Assembly (NCBI RefSeq): GCF_014805685.1
Contig: NC_060890.1
Coordinates: 27,824,500-27,888,499 of the forward strand
DNA: 64,000 bases
Source: Silurus meridionalis
Lineage: Eukaryota; Chordata; Actinopteri; Siluriformes; Siluridae
Direction of reading: 5' to 3'
Shown: piece after piece, positions 54,241 to 64,000 of the stretch
How the letters are laid out: the number at the start of each line of letters is the position of its first letter
Numbering within the stretch: position 1 is the first letter of the stretch
The notes under the pieces: generated by a model
Told to the model about the DNA's origin: nothing
What the model saw: the letters and a program-made list of their open reading frames with translations, nothing else
Databases searched by the model: none
Translations under genes and position numbers: made by a program

Positions 54241-56041
54241 AGAGTTTAAGATAAGATAAGATAAGATAAACTTTAATGATCCCGAAGGAAATTTTTAAGT
54301 GGCCAGCTGCCCACACATAAAAACACAATCATTCCTAAAAAAATAAAATAAAACACAATAAATAGATAAAAAATAAAATGATAAAAAGGTACAAGCAAAT
54401 ATAAACATAAACAATCACCCAAAATCAAAATCAAGCCAAGTTTCCCAGAATTCCAGCCTAATCAAAAAGATAAAGTAAAAGCTCTCAACACAGAGTGTTG
54501 TGCAGTCTGATGGCTCGTGGGACAAAAGACTTCCTAAGTCTGTCTGTGGTGCAGCGTTGGGATAAAAGTCTGCTGCTGAAGCTGCTCTTCCTCTTACTGA
54601 TGGCCTCATGCATAGGGTGTGTCACATTGTCCATGATTGCCTGAAGTCTCAACAATGTCCGTTGTTCGGCCACCTCCTCCACTGAGGCCAGCTTCAGTCC
54701 CACAACAGAGCTAGCCCTCCTGATGATCTTATTTAGTCGGGTCAGGTTTTTCTTGCTTGTGCCGCACCAGCACACCACAGCGTACAGCAGAGCACTTTCG
54801 ATGACTGATTGATAAAACATACTAAGAAGCTTGGTGGAAATATTAAAAGATGCCAGCCTTCGCAGGAAGTACATCCTGGTTTGACATTTTTTACTGAGCA
54901 GGGTGGTGTTCTCGTTCCAGTCCAGTTTCTTGTCCAACACCACTCCCAAATATTTATAAGACGTGACCGTCTCCACCAGGTCACCATCAATGCATATTGG
55001 CTGGGAGAGGGGGGGTTGTCTTCTGAAGTCCAGAATTAGTTCTTTCGTTTTTCTAATATTTAGCAGTAGCTGGTTCTGCTTGGACCAAAGAACAAAATCC
55101 TGCACCAGCTGCCTGTACTCCACCTCCTTGTCTTCCTTAATGCAGGCCACAATGACGGTATCATCTGAGAATTTCTGTATGTGGCAAGCCTCTGTGTTGT
55201 GTTGGAAGTCGGTCGTGTACAGAGCAAACAACATTGGAGAAAGAACTGTACCTTGAGGTACTCCCACACTGCTGCAAAGTGTTCTGGAAAGGCTGGCCCC
55301 CATTCTGACAAACTGGGGTCTGTCCTTCAGATAGTCCATGATCCAGGATATTAAGTATGGCTCGACTGCCATACTCCTGAGTTTTTCCTGCAGAATTGGG
55401 GTTGGATTGTGTCAAATGCGCTGGAGAAATCAAAAAACAACATTCTCACTGCACATCCCCCTTCATCAAGGTAAGACAAAGTGCGGTGGAGGAGATGCAG
55501 GACAGCATCCTCCACTCCCACCCTCTCCCTATACGCAAACTGCAGTGGATCCTGGGCATGTTGCACCTGGGGCTTCAGCAACTGCAGCACTAACCTCTCC
55601 AAAGTTTTCATTATGTGAGAGGTCAGTGCAATTGGTCTGTAATCTTTATTGTCCCTAGGCTGCTTGGCCTTGGGCAAAGGAATGATGCATGAGGTCTTCC
55701 AGAGTGTTGGTATTATTCCAAGGCGCAGGCTCAGGTTAAAGAGGTGCTGGAGAGGACCTCCTAGCTCATCCGCACATGTCTTCAGGAGCCTGGGGCACAA
55801 CCCATCTGGGCCTGCTGCTTTCCTGGTCTTCAGTTTCTTCAGCTCTCTCCTTACCTGATGTTCAGTAAGAGAGGTGTAATGAGGGAGAGCTAATTCCACC
55901 AGTGCAGGTTCATTTGTAGAATAAGGAGGAAATAGAGGGGAATGAGATGAGGTGGGTGGGGGCTTTGCGGATGAATTAAACCTATTGAAATGATCATTCA
56001 GATTATTGGCTCGCTCCACACTGTCTCCTCCCGATGCAGCC
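54241..56041 (-). mobile_element. LINE-D (Rex1/CR1-like), 5'-truncated
   Basis: Minus-strand coding: NLNDHFNRFN and RKAAGPDGLCPRLLKTCADE (from 56,019); DPLQFAYRERVGVEDAV; LFFDFSSAFDTIQP (motif A); a frameshift near 55,375; then GVPQGTVLSPMLFALYTTDF (motif B), FSDDTVIVA (motif C), NIRKTKELILDFRR, YLGVVLDKKLDW and the C-terminal FVPRAIRLHNT at 54,490. The 295-codon frame 55,372-54,485 is open. The 3' end is AAACTTTAATGATCCCGAAGG reversed, then a TAAGA-repeat tail at 54,240-54,268. It is inserted between TTTAGCTCCTAA and AACTCTGGAATAG of LINE-A. Confidence 0.85.
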
Positions 56042-56713
56042 CCTTAGGAGCTAAATGTCAGAATGTTCTACCGCCTTTAGTGGACTTTGCTATTCTAGGA
56101 ACTACTAGAAGACCAGAGTTTTGAGATCTGAAGGAGCGTGATGGATTGTAGCGTGTTAGAAGACTGGAGAGATACATGGAGATAAACCATTTAGTGTTTT
56201 ATAATTAAGAAGCAGTAGTTTGTAGTCTATTCAAAACTTAACAGGAAGCCAGTGTAGGGATGATAGGATCGGGGTTATATGGTGATATTTCCTCGACCTT
56301 GTAAGAACTCTGACTGCTGCATTCTGGACAATCTGTAGCTTGTTTATTAATGATGCAGGACATCCACCTAGTAACGCATTACAGTAGTCTATTCTGGAGG
56401 TCATGAATGCATGGACGAGCTACTCTGCATCAGATATAGACAACATGTTTCTTAGCTTAGAAATATTTCTAAGGTGAAATAAGCTGTTTTTGTACCATGG
56501 TTGATATGATTTTTGAAAGACAAGTTGCTCTAAAATAACTCCCAGGTCTTTTACCGTTGAACTAGTGGTTACAGTCTGTCTAAATGCAGGTTGAGATGCT
56601 GGAGCTTCTGTGTACTGGTTTTTGGGCCGATGAGCAAAATCTCTGTCTTATAAGAAGTTAATATTAGAAAGTTATGAGTCATCCAGTCTTTTAATTCTTT
56701 AACACACACAGTT

Positions 56714-59700
56714 CTTCTTCTTCTTCTTTCGGCTGCTCCCATTAGGGGTCGCCACAGCGGATCATCCGTTTCCATACCACCCTGTCCTCTACATCTGCCT
56801 CTTTCACACCAACTACCTGCATGTCTTCCCTCACCACATCCATGAACCTCCTCCTTGGCCTTCCTCTTTTCCTTCTACCTGGTGGCTCCATCTTCAGCAT
56901 TCTTCTACCAATATAATTCATGTCCCTTCTCTGCACATGTCCAAACCATCTCAATCTCGCCTCCCTCACCTTGTCACCAAAACATCCTACATGCGCTGTC
57001 CCTCTAATAAACTCATTTCTAATCTTGTCCATCCTCGTCACTCCCAACGAAAACCTTAACATCTTCAGTTCTGCTACCTCCAGCTCTGCCTCCTTACTTT
57101 TACTCAATGCCACTGTCTCTAATCCATACAACATCGCAGGTCTCACCACAGTCCTATAAACTTTCCCTTTCATTCTTGCAGATACCCTACTATCACAAAT
57201 CACTCCTGTCACTCTTCTCCACCCACTCCACCCTGCCTGCACTCTTTTCTTTACTTCTCTAACACACTCTCCATTACTCTGCACTGTTGACCCCAGGTAC
57301 CTGAACTCCTCCACCTTCTTCACCTCTTTTCCTGCAACCGCATCACCCACTGCCCTCCCTCTCATTCACACACATGTACTCTGTCTTACTCCTACTGACT
57401 TTCATTCCCCTTCTCTCCAGCGCATATCTCCACCTCTCCAGGCTCTTCTCAACCTGCTCTACTCTCACCACAAATCACAATATCATCTGCAAACATCATA
57501 GTCCAGGAGACTCCTGTCTGACCTCGTCCGTCAACCTGTCCATCACCACTGCAAACAGGAAAGGGCTCAGGGCCGATCCTTGATGCAGTCCAACCTTCAC
57601 CCTGAACCAGTCTGTCGTACCTACTGCACACTTCACTGCCGTCACACTGTCCTCATACATGTCCTGCACCACCCTCACATACTTCTCTGACACACCTGAC
57701 TTCCTCATACAATACCACAACTCCTCTCTTGGCACTCTGTCGTACGCTTTCTCTAAATCCACAAATACACAATGCAATTCCTTCTGTCCTTCTCTATACT
57801 TCTCCATCAACATCCTCAAAGCAAATAAGGCATCTGTGGTGCTCTTCCTCGGCATGAAACCATACTGTTGCTCACAGATGGTCACCTCTTCTCTCAGCCT
57901 GGCTTCCACTACTCTTTCCCATAACTTCATGGTGTGACTGATCAACTTAATTCCCCTGTAGTTACTGCAGGTCTGCACATCTCCCTTATGCTTAAAGATC
58001 GGTACCAGCACACTCCTTCTCCATTCCTCAGGCATCCTCTCCCCTTCCAGAATCCTGTTAAACAATCTGGTTAAAAACTCCACTGCCATCTCTCCTAAAC
58101 ATCTCCACGCTTCTACCGGTATGTCATCTGGTCCAACCGACTTTCCATTCTTCATCCTCTTAATCGCTGCTCTCACTTCCTCCTTACTAATCCTATCTAC
58201 ATCCTGCTTCACCAACTCCACATCATCCAACCTTCTCTCTCTGTGATTTTCCTCATTCATCAGCTGCTCAAAATACTCCCTCCACCTTCTCAACACACTC
58301 TCCTCACTAGTCAACACATTTCCCTCTCCATCCTTTATTGCTCTAACTTGCAGTACATCCTTCCCAGCTCGGTCCCTCTGCCTGGCCAATCGGTATAAAT
58401 CCTTTTCTCCTTCCTTAGTGTCCAACCTCTTATACAGCTCCTCATATGCCTTTTCCTTGGCTTTCGCCACATCCCTTTTTACCTGCTGCCGCATCTCCTT
58501 GTACTCCTGCCTACTTTTCTCATCACTCTGTCTATCCCACTTCTGTTTTGCCAACCTCTTTCCCCTAATGCTCTCCTGCACTTCCTCATTCCACCACCAC
58601 GTCTCCTTGTCTTGCTTTCTATTTCCAGATGTCACACCAAGTACTTTTCTAGCTGCCTCCCTCATCACTCCTGCAGTAGTTGCCCAATCATCCGGCACCT
58701 CTTCACCACCACCAAGCCCCTGTCTGACCTCTTCCCTGAACCTCACACTACACTCTTCCTCCTTCAGTTTCCACCATCTTATTCTTCTTTCAATCCTTAC
58801 TTTCCTCCTCTTCTTCTTCGCCTCCAAAACCATCCTACAGACCACCATCCGATGCTGTCTAGCTACACTGTCCCCGCCAACACCTTACAGTCTCCAATCT
58901 CCTTCAGGTTGCATCTCCTGCATAGCACATAGTCCACCTGTGTGCACCTTCCTCCACTCTTATCGTCACCCTATGATCCTCCTTCTTCTTAAAATACGTG
59001 TTCACCACTGCCATTTCCATCCTTTTAGCAAAATCTACCACCATCTGCCCTTCCACATTCCTCTCCTTAAAACCATACCTACCCATCACCTCCTCATCAC
59101 CTCTGTTCCTTCACCTACATGCCCATTAAAGTCTGCCCCAATCACCAATCGTTCTTTCCTAGGTACACCATCTACCACTTCATCTAATTCACTCCAGAAT
59201 CTTTCCTTTTCCTCCATCTCACAGCCAACTTGTGGAGCATAGGCACTGATGACATTTATCATCATCCTTCAACTTCCACCTTCACGATCATCACCTTATC
59301 AGAAACTCTCTTCACCTCCACTACACTCTTACTGTACTCTTCCTTCAGAATCACCCCTACACCATTTCTCTTCCCATCCACACCATGATAAAACAGTTTA
59401 AACCCACCTCCAATGTTCCTGGCCTTACTCCCTTTCCACTTGGTCTCCTGAACACACAGCATATCTACCTTTCTCCTCTCCATCATATCAGCTATCTCTC
59501 TCCCTTTACCCGTCATAGTACCAACATTTAAAGTACCAACCCGAACCTCTACTCTCCTACACTGCTCCTTTTCCTGCCGTCTCTGTAGACGTCTTCCTCC
59601 TCTCCTTCTCCTCCTTCGGCCAACAGTAGCCCAATTTCCACCGGTACCCTGTCGGCTAACGATACCTGTGGCGGTCGTTGTTAACCCGGGCCTCGACCGA

Positions 59701-59848
59701 TCCGGTATGAAATTCTCCTTTGTGATCCGCATATTTGATTTGGCACATGTTTTACGCTGGATGCCCTTCCTAACGCAACCCTCCCCATTTACCCGGGCTT
59801 GGGACCGGCACTAAGAGTGCACTGGCTTTTGCCCCCCTAATGGCAGGG
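56714..59848 (-). mobile_element. Rex3-like LINE, near full length, 19-bp TSD
   Basis: A perfect TSD TTCTTTAACACACACAGTT is at 56,695-56,713 and 59,849-59,867. From right: a leader with AGTGCCGGTCCCAAGCC reversed, endonuclease N-terminus (59,732-59,262: VGTLNVGTMTGKGREI, DMLCVQETKWKGSK), a frameshifted endonuclease rest, a 450-codon open RT frame (58,848-57,496) with EEWRRSVLVPIFKHKGDV, EQQYGFMPRKSTTDALF and FVDLEKAYDRVPREELW, then MMFADDIVICGES (motif C) near 57,520, and the C-terminal part (57,365-56,742). RTE clade; frameshifts make it inactive. The 3' end is GAAGAA repeats at 56,714. Confidence 0.93.
57496..58848 (-). pseudogene. Rex3 RT, longest intact frame
   Basis: A 450-codon frame on the minus strand covering the endonuclease-RT linker (an RKVLGVTSGNRKQDKETWWW block), RT motifs 0-2 and motif B (GLHQGSALSPFLFAVVMDRL). 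It ends at LTDEVRQESPG just before the FADD motif, which lies in another frame. It is a piece of the inactive Rex3 ORF and not a host gene. Confidence 0.85.
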
Positions 59849-59874
59849 TTCTTTAACACACACAGTTATCCGAG

Positions 59875-60498
59875 CTAATTGAGTGTATCGCCTGGTTTTG
59901 ATGAGATATATAGCTGGGTATCATCAGCATAACAGTGGAAGCTAATTCTATGCCTTCTAATAATATTTCCCAAGGGAAGCATGTATATTGTGAAAAGCAG
60001 GGGTCCTAGAACTGAACCTTGTGGCACGACATAGTTTACTAGCATTAACCTGGATAGCTCTCCATTTAAGTCTACAAAATGGTAACGATCGGACAGGTAA
60101 TATTTAAACCAGCTTAATGCCTGTCCCTGAATGCCGATATAATTTTGTAAGCGATCGAGGAGATCATGATCTATAGTGTCGAATGCAGCACTAAGATCTA
60201 GTAAAACTAACAGCGAGATGAAGCCTTGGTCTGAAGCTAAAAACAGGCCATTAGTGATTTTAACTAGAGCAGTTTCTGTGCTATGATGGAACCTGAAACC
60301 TGACTGAAACTTTTCAAAGATATTGTTCTCTTGTAAGTAGGAACAGAACTGGGCAGAGACAATCTTTCCTAAAATCTTAGACATAAATGGGAGATTTGAA
60401 ATAGGTCTGTAATTTGATAGCGTGTTTGGATCCAAATTAGGTTTTTTAATAAGGGGCTTAATAACTGCTAACTTGAGGGATTTAGGGATGTGACCCAA
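59875..60498 (-). pseudogene. LINE-A RT core, minus-strand copy
   Basis: An open frame of 207 codons: [74 protein letters not shown] (motif A), [20 protein letters not shown] (motif B) and [16 protein letters not shown] (motif C). It stops where the Rex3 copy inserts. All catalytic Asp residues are present, unlike the hinted losses elsewhere, but the element is truncated on both sides. Confidence 0.87.
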
Positions 60499-60544
60499 AT
60501 ATAGTAAGGAGTTAATAATATTGAGAAGAGGCTCTTAAGTTGTA

Positions 60545-60691
60545 TGTAACACTTCCTTCACCATCTCAGAGCATGACTTGAGGAATGGCATTCAGGAGAG
60601 TGAATACCAGGAAGGCAGCAGGACCAGATGGCATCACAGGTTGGGTTTGGAAAGTCTGCACTGACCAGCTAGCACCGGTGTTCACAGAGAT
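60545..60691 (+). mobile_element. LINE-B host copy, RT start
   Basis: TISEHDLR then RVNTRKAAGPDGITGWVWKV and CTDQLAPVFTE are the same residues as at 15,405-15,540. The text stops at GTTCACAGAGAT and resumes with ATTCAACCTCTCTCTGG at about 63,191. Confidence 0.78.
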
Positions 60692-63190
60692 TCGGCAGCT
60701 TTTCAAGATGGCGCCGGTGAGGTTGGCTGCAGTCATGACTGCTCTGGCTATGCGTTGTCTTTTTTTGTTTATTTTATATTATATTTTTATTTACATAGTT
60801 ACAGTTCCATTTATACAGGATGGTCATCATTAGATATGACAGAGCCACTTATATCTATTGGTATACAATCCTCTCACCTTTCACCGTTTTTAAACCCTGA
60901 CTCATGCTGGCCGAGCGAGATCCTGAGGAAGAACAAAGAACACGACCTGTATTGACATCCGAGAGGGAAACAAGCCGGCATCAGAAACAGGCTGAGGGCA
61001 CGCGCACATCACGCTCCCTTACCTAGTATCCAGAAAGCCAACGTCCAGTCACTGAAAAACAAGCTCAACGACCTCAGGGCCGAGACATGGCTGAACCCAG
61101 TGGTGCCAGACCACGCCATCCAGCCGGCCGAGTTTTTCTCGGTTTACCGCATGGACAGAACACTGGAGTCGGGAAAGTCATGAGGAGGTAGAGTGTGTCT
61201 GATAGTGAACAACCAGTGGTGCGACAGTGCTAGCATGATTCCTCTTTCACGCTCCTGCACACCATATGTGGAACTACTGACCAACAAATTTCGGCCCTCT
61301 ATCTACCTCAGGATTTCAGCTCGGCCATAGTCAGTGCCGTTTATATTCCACCTCAAGCGGACACAGACACTGCAGTATGGGACTTACACGAGACAATAAC
61401 GCTAAAACAAACACAGCATCGGGACTCTGCGCTCATTGTGGTGGGAAACTTTAACAGTGCCAACCTCAAGCGCACACTACCAAACTTTCAGCAGCACATA
61501 CCCCACCAGGGGCAAAAGAACAATGGACCACTGCTACACACCATGTAAGAACAGCTACAAGGCACAATCACGTCCACTGTTCGGGAAATCGGACCACTAC
61601 GGAAGAAACTGGAGTCACAGTGCTAACATGGTGGCTCTAGGAGACTGTGGCAGGGACTAAGAAACATCACGGACTATAGAACATCATCTTCCAGAATGGG
61701 GAATGCGGACGCTTCTCTGGCTGAAGAGCTAAACATATTTTACGCTCGCTTCGAGGCTGCAGCTAACCACACTAGAGCCCACAATGACTACCACCCTGTA
61801 GCCCTGACCTCAGTAGTGATGAAGTGCTTTGAAAGACTGGTCAGAGACTTCATCACTGCGACACTACCAGACACACTGGATCCTCTACAGTTCACGTACT
61901 GCCAGAACTGCTCTACTGAGGACAACATTTCTCATCTTCTCCATACAACGATAAGTCACCTAGACTACAGAAAAGGGAATTATGCAAAGATGCTGTTTGT
62001 AGACTACAGTTCAGAATTGAACACCATAACTCCCTCCACGCCTGCCGCTGTGTCAATGGATCTTCCACACAAGCCACAAGCGTCTGTCTGCCCAAACCAA
62101 ACCAAACAGACTTACAGGTGTTGCCTTCAGGAAATCACTTCCGCTCCCTGAAAGCAAACACAAAGAGAATGAGGAGGAGCTTCTTCCCGCAGGCCATTCG
62201 GAGTTTAAACCAGGAAACACCCAGGAACTAGTACTGGACCTCTCTTTCCATCTTTAATTTTTTGCACTATGACAATTTAATCTCTGGACTGTCACTTTAA
62301 ATGTGGACTTGCACAGCACAGTGCCCTTTATACCACACCATATAATGTTAATCCCCTTAAATTTTACTGTTTTACTGTCATATGCATCCATGTATATACA
62401 TATTTTCACATATTATATCTTCATATATTTTATATAGTTCTTCCGATATAGTTTATACTTTTTTTCTACCTTACTTTTTTCTTTCTTCTTCTTTTGGCTG
62501 CTCCCATTAGGGGTCACCACAGTGGATCATCTGTCTCCACACCACCCTGTCCTCTACATCTGCCTCTTTCACACCAACTACCTGCATACATTTCCATCAC
62601 ATCCATTAACCTCCTCCTTGATTTTCCTCTTTTCCTCCTTCCTGGTGGCTCCATCCTCAGCATTCTCCTCCTTTGCACATGTCCAAACCATCTCAATCTC
62701 ACCTCCCTAACCTTGTCACCAAAATGTCCTACATGCGCTGTCCCTCTAATAAACTTATTTCTAATCTTGTCCATCATCGTCACTCCCAACGAAAACCTTA
62801 ACATCTTCAGCTCTGCTACCTCCAGCTCCACCTCCTGTCTTTTACTTAATGCCACTGTCTCTAAACCATACAACATCTCAGGTCTCACCACAGTCCTATA
62901 AACTTTCCCTTTCACTCTCACAGATACTCTTCTATCACAAATCACTCCTGCTATCACTCTTCTCCACCCACTCCACCCTGCCTGCACTCTTTTCTTCACT
63001 TTTCTAATACACTCTCCATTACTTTGCACTGTTGACCCCAGGTACCTGAACTCCTCCACCTTCTCCACCTCTTCTGCAACCGCACCTCATATGCTTATGC
63101 TTGAATGCCGGACCGTCGTAAAAAGCATTTCAATGCATTTCGCAATCTGTATATATGTGTATGTGACAAATAAATTTGATTTGATTTGAT
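60692..63190 (+). mobile_element. Second LINE-B, inserted in the first
   Basis: Begins with a 5' leader (CAGCTTTTCAAGATGGCGCC), so it may be complete at the 5' end. Endonuclease blocks follow: NVQSLKNKLNDLRA, ETWLNPVVPDHAIQPAEFFS, VNNQWC and VYIPPQADTDTA, DSALIVVGNFNSANL; then ADASLAEELNIFYARFEAAA; then RT pieces DPLQFTYCQNCSTEDN and LFVDYSSELNTI, with the palm motif C deleted. The noncoding tail ends ATAAATTTGATTTGATTTGA at 63,190. It has many frameshifts and an internal deletion. A Rex3 fragment sits in its 3' noncoding part. Confidence 0.8.
62481..63090 (-). mobile_element. Rex3 3'-end fragment
   Basis: The minus strand reads EFRYLGSTVQSNGECIRKVK, GVICDRRVSVRVKGKVYRTV, VAELKMLRFSLGVTMMDKIR and GHFGDKVREVRLRWFGHVQR, the Rex3 C-terminal region, in a 184-codon open frame at 63,068-62,514. 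It was truncated at the 5' side on insertion. No TSD could be fixed. Confidence 0.87.
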
Positions 63191-64000
63191 ATTCAACCTC
63201 TCTCTGGAACAGTCTGTTGTCCTCTCATGCTTTAAAGAGTATACCATTGTTCCTGTCCCGAAGAAGCTTCAGCCCGCCTGCCTCAATGACTACCACCTTT
63301 AGCCCTGACCTCAGTAGTGGTGAAGTACTTTGAAAGACTGTTTAGAGACATCATCACTGCATCACTACTTGACACACTGAATCCTCTACAGTTTGCGTAA
63401 CGCCGAAACTGCCCTCTGAGGAACGCCACCTGGACTACAGAAAAGGGAATTATGTGAAAATGTTGTTTGTGGACTACAGTTCATCATTTAACACCATAAT
63501 TCCTTCTACATTCACCTGTAAGTTGAGACTCAGCCTGCAACTGTGTCAATGGATCATCAACGTTCTGACTGGCAGACTACAAACCGTACGGGTGTGCAAA
63601 CACACCTTATCCACCCTCACCCTCAGCAGTGGAGCTCCCCAGGGTGGTGTTCTGAGCCCCCTGCTGTACTTACTGTACACACATTTGACTGTGTTGCAAC
63701 CCCACCACCATAATCAAGTTGGTGATCAAGACACTATTGTGGTGGGCCTAATCTCCAACAATGATGTCTACATATGGGAGAAAAAAAACTGGAGAGATGG
63801 TGCCAGGAAAACAATCTTCTCCTGAACGTAAGCAAGACAAGGAGTTGATGGTGGACTTTAGTACCAAGCAGGAGTGGTCATACCATCCGCTAAACATCAA
63901 CAGGACCCAGGTGGAGAGAGTTGACAGTTTCTGGTACCTATCTGTTCACATCACACGGGACCTGTCTTGGTCCCGTCCCAACACACTGGTGAAGAAGCCT
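63191..64000 (+). mobile_element. LINE-B host copy, RT continuation
   Basis: NLSLEQSVVLSCFK, then frame breaks, then KMLFVDYSSSFNTIIPST (motif A), LSSGAPQGGVLSPLLYLLYT (motif B) and, at 63,740, VGLISNND; the Asp-Asp of motif C has been altered (GDQDTIVVG in place of FADDTVVVG). It continues to the window edge in the thumb region. It joins in register with 60,545-60,691 when the second LINE-B is removed. Confidence 0.8.

Larger units (their letters stand above)
53479..60540 (-). mobile_element. LINE-A, 5'-truncated copy with two insertions
   Basis: Reading from right to left on the minus strand: RT coding (60,498-59,875), a Rex3 insertion, more RT C-terminal coding and its decayed continuation (56,694-56,042), a LINE-D insertion, the C-terminal end LWNSLPDSVRGSDTLSQFK with YVFSEFYT (54,240-54,146), a 3' noncoding region and the AAGTCAAGTCAAG tail end at 53,479. 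Without the insertions it is about 2.1 kb. This copy shows that the short repeats at 5.6, 8.2, 10.1 and 50.5 kb are LINE-A tails. Confidence 0.82.

Noticed and set aside
58418..59242. 274-codon plus-strand frame over Rex3
   Set aside because: It is the antisense shadow of Rex3 endonuclease and RT coding.

Overview
This is repeat-rich vertebrate DNA, almost certainly from a ray-finned fish. The evidence is the combination of Rex3-like (RTE clade) LINEs, several L2/CR1/Rex1-group LINEs with microsatellite-like 3' tails, hAT elements with 8-bp target-site duplications (TSDs), Tc1-like and DIRS-like relics, tRNA-derived SINEs, and a GIMAP and a very-large-inducible-GTPase (VLIG/URGCP/GVIN) type gene. 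No species is assigned. For this annotation the recurrent LINEs are named LINE-A (L2-like; ORF1 esterase, endonuclease, RT, 3' tail of TTGACT repeats), LINE-B (tail of TTTGA repeats), LINE-C and LINE-D (related to each other, Rex1/CR1-like) and Rex3 (RTE).

Layout. 1-4.2 kb is tandem repeats: a CA minisatellite, polypurine tracts, dinucleotide runs and a 28-copy 32-bp minisatellite. 4.5-4.86 kb is a CpG-rich, promoter-like patch. 5.6-17.4 kb is a chain of LINE-C, LINE-A and LINE-B interrupted by hAT elements (three nested in one another), a SINE with a 17-bp TSD and a solo LTR. 17.4-21 kb is mostly unassigned intergenic DNA with two small DNA-transposon relics.

21.2-46.2 kb holds the host gene. 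Eight short exons, all starting and ending in phase 0, lead to one 2.7-kb exon encoding a VLIG-like GTPase. The short exons are diverged copies of two types. Their introns contain a Tc1 relic split by a gypsy relic, a hAT inside a hAT inside a LINE tail, Rex3 pieces, a gypsy gag relic, and a broken two-exon GIMAP pseudogene. One short exon with its flanks was duplicated, and the second copy then received a hAT whose empty site is still visible in the first copy.

46.2-53.3 kb has the gene's 3' end, a Rex3 copy with a 15-bp TSD, and Tc1, DIRS-like and LINE relics. 53.3-64 kb is a stack of LINEs: a LINE-B is split by a LINE-A (itself split by LINE-D and by a near full-length Rex3 with a 19-bp TSD) and again by a second LINE-B that carries a Rex3 fragment. 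Apart from the VLIG-like gene I see no intact host gene. All family names are from reading translations and termini by eye; none was checked against a database.
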